NCBI GenBank assembly: GCA_002394165.1
Contig: DGTA01000084.1
Span: 226-13,934, forward strand
DNA length: 13,709 nt
DNA from: Lachnospiraceae bacterium UBA4348
GTDB lineage: Bacteria > Bacillota > Clostridia > Lachnospirales > Lachnospiraceae
Reading direction: 5' to 3'
Shown here one piece after another: positions 8,203 through 12,784 of this stretch (its first letter is position 1; every line of letters begins with the position of its first letter). The translations under genes were made by a program, and so were the position numbers. The notes beneath the pieces were generated by a model. It did not search any database. It saw only the letters and a list, made by a program, of their open reading frames with translations, and was not told the DNA's origin.

Positions 8203-8226
8203 GTAATTGATAAGCTTCCTCTCTGA

Positions 8227-9126
8227 TCACTGTCTGTGAGTATGGGTAAAGAGATGGTCCTGACAGTATTCATAAGCGCCATTGCACTTTGAACAGTACC
8301 TAAACTCGAGGCTGTCCGAATCGAGCTCCGTCCTGCCGCACTGCGCGCAGCGGTGAATGGCGATCTTTCCGTTGGGATCCCTGTACATTCCGCTCCGTCC
8401 GGCCCCTCCCGATGAGCGTGCGCTGCTGCCGGGCCGCCGGGCATTATCAAACGCTTTACGAAACTGCGCCTTTCGGGCTGCCTGCTTAAAGGAGCCGGCC
8501 GCTTTTCCCGATCTGGTGAGCAGGAAAAAGATGACAAAATTGAGCATCGCGGCCGCGATCGCAACCTTCCCGGGAAGACCGGTCTGGAAAAAGCTGTACA
8601 GGATAAGGGCTCCGTCGAGCAGCGCCAGCCACTTCATCTTCAGCGGGATCACGAAATAGAGAAGGACTTCCGCATCAGGATAGCTCATCGCGAAGGCGAG
8701 CAGCATGGACATATTGATATAATACGTTGAGAACAGGGCTCCGAAGCTGTAGCGGAACCCGCCAGCCGTGTAGAAGGCATACAGGAGGAACGCTCCGATA
8801 ATGGAAAAAAGCATCCCTGAAAAGTAATAGAAATTAAACAGGAAAGACCCCCAGGTGCGTTCAAGCGACCTGGCAAGCGAAAAATAGAAAAACAGCATGA
8901 TGATCGTAAAAACATCCATCCTGCCGGGCGGAACGATGATCCAGGTGACCAGCCTCCATACCTGGCCCTGCAGGATGTAGACCGGATCCAGGGTCAGGTA
9001 TCCGAGGATCTGGGGGGCGATGAACATGAGCAGATATCCTGCCGCATACAGCCCTATGATGATCGACGGCAGGTTCCGGATCGCATACCGCCCGAAACGC
9101 CGTTCCAGAGAATACAGAAATTTCAT
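8227..9126 (-). CDS. rhomboid-like membrane protein with C-terminal zinc ribbon, probably not a protease
   Basis: A 299-aa protein. About six hydrophobic helices span residues 20-205, and GQVWRLVTW (54-62) plus a later LERTWG (88-93) are typical of the rhomboid fold. The catalytic GxSG is not seen where expected (region 130-148), and the TM6 histidine is replaced (AAAMLNFVIFF, 191-201), so peptide cleavage is unlikely. A basic, Gly/Ser-rich linker leads to C260-x2-C263 and C278-x2-C281, a zinc ribbon, followed by C288-x2-H291 and more histidines. I chose ATG 9126. The longer open frame back to a TTG at 9234 has no ribosome binding site, and a near-consensus promoter lies inside it. The chosen ATG lacks a close Shine-Dalgarno: AAGGAGA is 24 bases upstream with a hairpin between. 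First gene of the operon with the LTA-synthase-like enzyme and lysA. Function unknown. Confidence 0.8.
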   Translation of the reverse strand: MKFLYSLERRFGRYAIRNLPSIIIGLYAAGYLLMFIAPQILGYLTLDPVYILQGQVWRLVTWIIVPPGRMDVFTIIMLFFYFSLARSLERTWGSFLFNFYYFSGMLFSIIGAFLLYAFYTAGGFRYSFGALFSTYYINMSMLLAFAMSYPDAEVLLYFVIPLKMKWLALLDGALILYSFFQTGLPGKVAIAAAMLNFVIFFLLTRSGKAAGSFKQAARKAQFRKAFDNARRPGSSARSSGGAGRSGMYRDPNGKIAIHRCAQCGRTELDSDSLEFRYCSKCNGAYEYCQDHLFTHTHRQ

Positions 9127-9136
9127 TTTATAAAAC

Positions 9137-9150
9137 CGGGAGTGCTCCCG
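9137..9150 (-). promoter_or_regulatory. small hairpin between Shine-Dalgarno and start codon of the rhomboid-like gene
   Basis: CGGGA and TCCCG pair across GCAC directly after the AAGGAGA at 9151-9157. Folding it removes 14 of the 24 bases separating the site from ATG 9126 and leaves a 10-base spacer, a workable distance. Hairpins that bridge such a gap are known from phage T4 gene 38; here it is inference. Confidence 0.4.
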
Positions 9151-9169
9151 TCTCCTTCTTCTGATTTGG

Positions 9170-9197
9170 ATCAGTTCTCTGACCTCTGAGAACTGAT
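9170..9197. promoter_or_regulatory. 10-bp inverted repeat overlapping the -10 (operator candidate)
   Basis: ATCAGTTCTC (9170-9179) and GAGAACTGAT (9188-9197) are perfect inverted arms with an 8-base centre. The repeat overlaps the -10 box of the rhomboid-like gene's promoter and covers its expected start point near 9189. Half of one arm would not be transcribed, so a DNA-binding repressor site fits better than an RNA hairpin. I do not recognise the regulator. Confidence 0.5.
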
Positions 9198-9225
9198 TAT
9201 AGAATCCCAAAGATATATTTGTCAA
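9196..9225 (-). promoter_or_regulatory. near-consensus promoter of the rhomboid-ltaS-like-lysA operon
   Basis: On the minus strand a perfect -35 TTGACA (9220-9225) and a perfect -10 TATAAT (9196-9201) are separated by 18 bases. It gives a leader of about 60 bases before ATG 9126 and rules out a start codon at 9234 for that transcript. Confidence 0.8.
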
Positions 9226-9226
9226 T

Positions 9227-9255
9227 TTGCCCAAACAGGATAAATTCTATATAAT
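9227..9255 (+). promoter_or_regulatory. promoter of aroC
   Basis: Plus-strand -35 TTGCCC (9227-9232) and -10 TATAAT (9250-9255) with a 17-base spacer. Its -35 sits one base away from the -35 of the divergent promoter, so the two are back to back and RNA polymerases could compete. Confidence 0.65.
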
Positions 9256-9279
9256 GGGTTAAGAATCACGAGAAATAAC

Positions 9280-9303
9280 GGGAAGCTTCCATTAAGCCTT
9301 CCC
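9280..9303 (+). promoter_or_regulatory. hairpin in the aroC leader
   Basis: GGGAAG (9280-9285) pairs with CTTCCC (9298-9303), extended by CTT/AAG with one bulged C. It lies seven bases before the aroC Shine-Dalgarno (AAAGGA, 9311-9316). No T tract follows, so it is not a terminator; an effect on translation or mRNA stability is possible but unproven. Confidence 0.35.
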
Positions 9304-9322
9304 ACCCATGAAAGGATCTGTT

Positions 9323-10423
9323 ATGGCCGGTTCATCTTTCGGAAAACTCTTTACTGTAACCACCTTCGGGGAATCTCACGGCAGCGCCCTGGGCGTCGTC
9401 GTGGACGGTGTCCCCTCTCTTCTGCCCCTGACAGAGGCGGATATCCAGCCTTTCCTGGACAGGCGCCGTCCCGGGCAGAACCGTTTCACCACGGCCCGAA
9501 GCGAGCCGGACAGGGTAAAGATCCTGTCCGGGACCTATGAAGGAAAAACCACCGGGTGCCCGCTGGCCATGGCTGTCTTCAATGAAGACCAGCATTCTTC
9601 TGACTATCGGAATCTTAAAGATATATACCGCCCTGGTCATGCTGATATGACCTATGACCTCAAATACGGGATCCGTGATCACCGCGGCGGTGGCCGCTCC
9701 TCCGGGAGGGAGACCATCGGGCGCGTTGCAGGCGGAGCGGTCGCTTCACTGATTCTTAACAGGCTTGGAGTTAATGTACTGTCCTGGGTCTCCTCCATCG
9801 GTCCCGTCACATGCAGTCCCGACCGCTTTGACCCTGAGCACCTAAAAAAAAGCCCGCTGGCCATGCCCGATCCGGAAGCTGAGAAGGAAGCAGCTGTTTT
9901 TCTCGAACACTGCAAGATCGCACGGACCAGTGCGGGAGGCACTGTCACCTGCACGGTCACCGGCATGAAAAGCGGGATCGGTGAGCCGGTCTTCGACAAG
10001 CTCGATGCCTGCCTTGGAAAAGCCCTCTTCTCCATCGGGGCCGTCAAGGCAGTCGAGATCGGAAGCGGGACGCAGGCTGCTTCGATGTACGGCCACGAAA
10101 ACAATGACCAGGCCGGAACGGATGAAAACGGCCTTCCAGTGCTGCTTTCAAACCATGCGGGCGGAATCCTCGGCGGGATCAGCAGCGGCAGTGACATTCA
10201 GGTAAAAGTCACCTTCAAACCAACGCCCTCCATCTCCAGGGAACAGAGCGCCCTTCGCCCGGACGGAAGCGTCTCTCCTCTTATCATAGAAGGACGCCAC
10301 GATCCGCAGATCCCCTCCCGCGCGGCTGTCGTCGTGGAAGCCATGACTGCCATGACGGTCCTTGACCTGATGATGATCAACATGTCATCGACCATGGACT
10401 CACTGATACGGTTTTACGGTTAA
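9323..10423 (+). CDS. aroC: chorismate synthase
   Basis: A 366-aa enzyme of normal length that converts 5-enolpyruvylshikimate-3-phosphate to chorismate, the last shikimate step, using reduced FMN in the cytoplasm. All three family signatures are visible: FGESHG (15-20), GRSSGRETIGRVAGGA (124-139) and GRHDPQIPSRA (324-334), plus PGHADMTYDLKYG (104-116). The start is the ATG that begins MAGSSFGKLF, as in other members, six bases after AAAGGA; an ATG 15 bases earlier lacks a ribosome binding site. It is alone in its transcript, with a promoter at 9227-9255 and a strong terminator directly after the stop. No other shikimate genes lie in the window. Confidence 0.98.
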   Translation: MAGSSFGKLFTVTTFGESHGSALGVVVDGVPSLLPLTEADIQPFLDRRRPGQNRFTTARSEPDRVKILSGTYEGKTTGCPLAMAVFNEDQHSSDYRNLKDIYRPGHADMTYDLKYGIRDHRGGGRSSGRETIGRVAGGAVASLILNRLGVNVLSWVSSIGPVTCSPDRFDPEHLKKSPLAMPDPEAEKEAAVFLEHCKIARTSAGGTVTCTVTGMKSGIGEPVFDKLDACLGKALFSIGAVKAVEIGSGTQAASMYGHENNDQAGTDENGLPVLLSNHAGGILGGISSGSDIQVKVTFKPTPSISREQSALRPDGSVSPLIIEGRHDPQIPSRAAVVVEAMTAMTVLDLMMINMSSTMDSLIRFYG

Positions 10424-10427
10424 TTAT

Positions 10428-10476
10428 AAAAGACCCGGGTTCTGCTCCTTCTGGACAGGATCCGGGTCTTTTTTTT
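10428..10476 (+). terminator. intrinsic terminator of aroC
   Basis: Bases 10428-10444 pair with 10456-10472: a 17-bp stem with two G-U pairs, an 11-base loop, and eight T at 10469-10476. It begins four bases after the aroC stop. On the minus strand the G-U pairs become mismatches, leaving an 11-bp outer stem followed by TTTTATAATT, so it may also stop the convergent lactonase transcript, less strongly. Confidence 0.9.
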
Positions 10477-10515
10477 CACTATTTATGGAAGCGCTCTTAC
10501 GGCTCTCCTCTCTTT

Positions 10516-11571
10516 TTACTCCGCCGTTTCAGAGATCAGTATGCAGTTAGGTGTCTCCACAGGGAGCTGGCGTCCCTTCATAATGATCACTTTCTTCTCG
10601 TAGTCGATCGTGAAGAAGCGCATATAGTTCGACTCGTGGCAGAGGACGATCAGTGTCTTCTCATCCGGGAGCACATCTACATCCTTCGGATATCCGCCGC
10701 TGATCGGCAGGATGCAGACCTTTTCAAGCAGCCCTGTCTCATGATCGATCCTGAAAATGCCCACCGTGTTCTCGCCGGCGCTCGAGCAGTACAGGTAATT
10801 GCCGCTCGGCGAGATCTTCAGCGCGCAGCATGCGGAGCTGATCTCGTCGGGATCGAGCACCGTACTCACCTCCTGGAGAAGTTCAAAATCAGGAGATTTC
10901 CCCTCTCCGTTATAGGAGTAAACGTTGATCGTGTTCGTCAGCTCACAGTTGACATAGGCGAAACGCCCGTCCTTGCTGAATGTGATGAGCCTGGGTCCCG
11001 ATTCAAGCTTGCAGTGCAGGATATCATACAGGCTCAGCTTTCCGGTGCCTTCCTGTACCTTGTAGATCTTGATGTGGTCAAGTCCGTTGTCCACCGCGCA
11101 CAGATATTTGTCATCGGGCGTCGGAATGACACAGCTGACATGGGGTCGGAAGTTGCGCTCGGCCACCGAGCCGATTCCCTTGTGGAACACGCCGTCCATA
11201 ACGGAACCGAGTCTTCCGTTCTTATGCGTGTGAACGACGGTCACTTTCCCGTCATGGTAACCTCCCACAAACAGGAACTTGCCGCTTTTATCAGTCGACA
11301 GATAACAGCCGCGCATCCCGTCGATCCCGACCTTGTTGATCGGGGTCAGATCTCCGTTTGGCTCGATCTTCAGCACCTCTACTCCTTCGTCTGCGATCGA
11401 GTACAGATATTTCCCGTTCCTGGACTTGGTAAGGTAGGAAGCGTTATGAACAGGAACCACATTCCGCTCTGTCAGGGTCTGTGTTTCCAGGTCAATGTCA
11501 TACACATGAATGCCGATACTGCTGCCATTCGTGTACGTCCCTACATAGGCGACATATTTTTTCTGATCCAT
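10516..11571 (-). CDS. lactonase-family seven-bladed beta-propeller protein (6-phosphogluconolactonase-like)
   Basis: A 351-aa protein of the Pgl/YkgB lactonase family, soluble, with no signal peptide. It starts with KKYVAYVGTYT (4-14) as these proteins do, followed by repeated blades with S-x-DG-x-aYV type turns. Residues lining the known active-site channel are mostly present: RPHVS (142-146), SGPR (191-194) and VNCELTNT (207-214). The usual GPRH is GPRL here, so activity on 6-phosphogluconolactone is not certain. The ATG at 11571 follows AGGAGA by six bases. A longer frame from 11631 would begin within the promoter -10 and is rejected. Single-gene transcript, convergent with aroC. Other members act on muconolactones or have no known substrate, and no pentose-phosphate genes are nearby to decide. 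Confidence 0.85.
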   Translation of the reverse strand: MDQKKYVAYVGTYTNGSSIGIHVYDIDLETQTLTERNVVPVHNASYLTKSRNGKYLYSIADEGVEVLKIEPNGDLTPINKVGIDGMRGCYLSTDKSGKFLFVGGYHDGKVTVVHTHKNGRLGSVMDGVFHKGIGSVAERNFRPHVSCVIPTPDDKYLCAVDNGLDHIKIYKVQEGTGKLSLYDILHCKLESGPRLITFSKDGRFAYVNCELTNTINVYSYNGEGKSPDFELLQEVSTVLDPDEISSACCALKISPSGNYLYCSSAGENTVGIFRIDHETGLLEKVCILPISGGYPKDVDVLPDEKTLIVLCHESNYMRFFTIDYEKKVIIMKGRQLPVETPNCILISETAE

Positions 11572-11626
11572 GTTTTTCTCCTGTCTGTGAAAGCCGGTCT
11601 TCGAGGCCGCTCCTGCTGTTGCATTT

Positions 11627-11655
11627 ATCATAGCATATCCGCATCAAATTGGAAA
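11627..11655 (-). promoter_or_regulatory. extended -10 promoter of the lactonase-family gene
   Basis: Minus-strand -35 TTTCCA (11650-11655), 17-base spacer, -10 TATGAT (11627-11632) preceded by TGC, an extended -10. The leader would be about 50 bases. Confidence 0.65.
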
Positions 11656-11661
11656 GAAATG

Positions 11662-11690
11662 AAAAAAGGGAATGACAAAATGTCATTCCC
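11662..11690 (-). terminator. intrinsic terminator of the small membrane-protein gene
   Basis: On the minus strand GGGAATGACA and TGTCATTCCC form a perfect 10-bp stem with a 3-base loop (11668-11690), followed at once by six T (11662-11667). It lies 23 bases after the stop of the upstream gene and just before the lactonase promoter. Confidence 0.9.
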
Positions 11691-11713
11691 CAAAAGTGTT
11701 TTCAGAAAGCCTC

Positions 11714-11974
11714 TCAATCAACCGCCATGGAAGAGACAAAATCGTCGAGAGCCGATGTATCGACCGTATAATCCGTCACGGTCTGTGCAGTCTCCTCAGC
11801 AGGAGGCGCCGGTTTGACGGCTGTATAAACAGAAACCCCGATCCAGGCCGCCACCGCTAAGGCGAGCAGTCCTCCGCAGATCTTAAAAAGGTTTTCCTCT
11901 CTCTTTTCCTTTTTGATGATCTGTGCCCGGTTTTTCTTTTCTTCTTTATATTTGTCAACTTTTGCCTGACTCAT
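11714..11974 (-). CDS. small basic single-pass membrane protein of unknown function
   Basis: An 86-aa protein I can place only by pattern. It begins MSQAKVDKYKEEKKNR and is very rich in Lys, Arg and Glu over the first 33 residues, likely a charged cytoplasmic helix. One hydrophobic helix follows (about 38-58, GGLLALAVAAWIGVSVY). A short outside tail is rich in Pro, Thr and Asp and ends in SSMAVD. I recall similar short proteins in Lachnospiraceae genomes, without known function. The start is ATG 11974, seven bases after GAGGTG; a GTG at 11989 is in frame but has no site. It has its own promoter and a strong terminator, so it is monocistronic and probably well expressed. No enzyme motif is visible. 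Confidence 0.75.
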   Translation of the reverse strand: MSQAKVDKYKEEKKNRAQIIKKEKREENLFKICGGLLALAVAAWIGVSVYTAVKPAPPAEETAQTVTDYTVDTSALDDFVSSMAVD

Positions 11975-12006
11975 CCTCTTACACCTCACAAAACAAATTT
12001 AAGTAC

Positions 12007-12034
12007 AGTATACAACAATTTTTCAAATTTGCAA
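12007..12034 (-). promoter_or_regulatory. promoter of the small membrane-protein gene
   Basis: Minus-strand -35 TTGCAA (12029-12034), 16-base spacer, -10 TATACT (12007-12012). It is divergent from the promoter at 12048-12076, with 13 bases between the two -35 boxes. Confidence 0.6.
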
Positions 12035-12047
12035 GATGAATGTCCGC

Positions 12048-12076
12048 TTTACACGGCGGCCCCGGGCCGATATAAT
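12048..12076 (+). promoter_or_regulatory. promoter of the DUF5721-type gene
   Basis: Plus-strand -35 TTTACA (12048-12053), 17-base very GC-rich spacer, perfect -10 TATAAT (12071-12076). The expected start near 12083 leaves a leader of about 30 bases before the TTG start codon. Confidence 0.75.
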
Positions 12077-12113
12077 CATCGTGATGCACGTTTTTAATAA
12101 AGGAGGCTTATTT

Positions 12114-12593
12114 TTGAGATCATTCCGCTTCGAAGGCACCAGGAAGCTGATGAATTCACTGCTGCTCACCCCTCTCTTTGACCAGTTTGAGGTGATGAGC
12201 GCATACGTCAGGTCCTATGCCGTTTTTTCTATCGAGCCCACGCCGCGGGACGAGGAGGATAAAACACCATCTCCTCCGCTCTGGAAGCAGCTGCGTCCGC
12301 TGATGACCGATATCCTGAAGGGAACCAGGAAACCGCAGCAGATCAGGCTGGTGCTGAGGCTGTCCGAAAAGAACACCCTCGCCGTCCTTCGCCGCAGCGG
12401 ATCCTCCCTGGAGGCGGAGCAGATCGCGGGCCTGTATCTGAACATCCAGTACCGCTGCGCAGACGAAAATGAGTCTGTGACCGGGACGACCGGTACCTCC
12501 CTTAAGATATTCACACCGGACAGATCCCTGGAGAAGACCTGGGATGCCATGGTGGAAGCTCTCCTTCTGAGGGAGGATATTCCATTTGAATAA
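12114..12593 (+). CDS. DUF5721-type protein, function unknown
   Basis: A 159-aa soluble protein. It resembles, from memory, the clostridial DUF5721 family: an N-terminal strand-helix with KLMNSLLLTPLFDQFEV (11-27), a middle segment with LWKQLRPLMTDILKGTRKP (56-74), and the most conserved end, GLYLNIQY (106-113) then TGTTGTSLKIFTPDRSLEK (123-141) and W143. No catalytic signature or membrane helix is evident. The start is a TTG, placed seven bases after a perfect AAGGAGG; a longer frame from 12036 would run through the promoter and is rejected. It precedes htpG but is separated by a repeat and an operator, so the two are likely transcribed separately. Low-risk as a real gene; role unknown. Confidence 0.8.
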   Translation: MRSFRFEGTRKLMNSLLLTPLFDQFEVMSAYVRSYAVFSIEPTPRDEEDKTPSPPLWKQLRPLMTDILKGTRKPQQIRLVLRLSEKNTLAVLRRSGSSLEAEQIAGLYLNIQYRCADENESVTGTTGTSLKIFTPDRSLEKTWDAMVEALLLREDIPFE

Positions 12594-12602
12594 GAATCCG
12601 AC

Positions 12603-12683
12603 AAATCTGACAGGGGGACAGTCCTTACAAGCACTGTCCCCCTGTCAGCGTATCATGACACAGAACAGTGCCCTGTCAGATTT
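12603..12683. repeat. three-armed palindromic intergenic repeat (REP-like)
   Basis: CTGACAGGGGGACAGT (12607-12622) pairs perfectly with 12633-12648, a 16-bp stem with a 10-base loop. A third arm, CCCTGTCAGATTT (12671-12683), can pair instead with 12603-12615 over 13 bp. No T tract follows the first hairpin. The GGGGACAGT-type core resembles palindromes that recur between genes in Clostridia. A REP-like element is my best reading; an attenuator or protein-bound mRNA end is possible. Confidence 0.6.
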
Positions 12684-12685
12684 TG

Positions 12686-12712
12686 TTAGCACTCAATTAA
12701 AATGAGTGCTAT
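12686..12712. promoter_or_regulatory. CIRCE element (HrcA operator) upstream of htpG
   Basis: TTAGCACTC (12686-12694), nine bases, then GAGTGCTAT (12704-12712). This matches the CIRCE consensus TTAGCACTC-N9-GAGTGCTAA at 17 of 18 arm positions. HrcA binds it and represses heat-shock genes until stress. It ends seven bases before the htpG -35. The palindrome runs into TTTTTT, so in RNA it could also act as a terminator for the DUF5721-type gene. Confidence 0.92.
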
Positions 12713-12719
12713 TTTTTGC

Positions 12720-12748
12720 TTGACTTATCCGATTCCGAGTCCTACAAT
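12720..12748 (+). promoter_or_regulatory. sigma-A-type promoter of htpG
   Basis: -35 TTGACT (12720-12725), 17-base spacer, -10 TACAAT (12743-12748), leader about 30 bases to the ATG. It lies immediately downstream of the CIRCE operator. Confidence 0.8.
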
Positions 12749-12784
12749 ATAGTTTAAATTGAAATATGTAAGGAGTTGTTATCT

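Noticed and set aside
6763..8226. Long plus-strand open frame opposite the LTA-synthase-like gene (487 codons)
   Set aside because: The opposite strand has all catalytic motifs of the LtaS family; this frame shows only charged low-complexity sequence without motifs.
9127..9234. 36-codon N-terminal extension of the rhomboid-like protein from a TTG
   Set aside because: No ribosome binding site, and a near-consensus promoter plus inverted repeat lie within it.
10636..11817. Plus-strand open frame opposite the lactonase-family gene (393 codons)
   Set aside because: It runs through a terminator, a promoter and the end of another gene on the minus strand and has no family features.
12036..12113. 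26-codon N-terminal extension of the DUF5721-type protein
   Set aside because: It covers the -35 and -10 boxes; a TTG after a perfect Shine-Dalgarno is the better start.
12607..12648. Simple intrinsic terminator after the DUF5721-type gene
   Set aside because: The stem is very strong, but no T tract follows; CGTATCATG comes next. Listed as a repeat instead.
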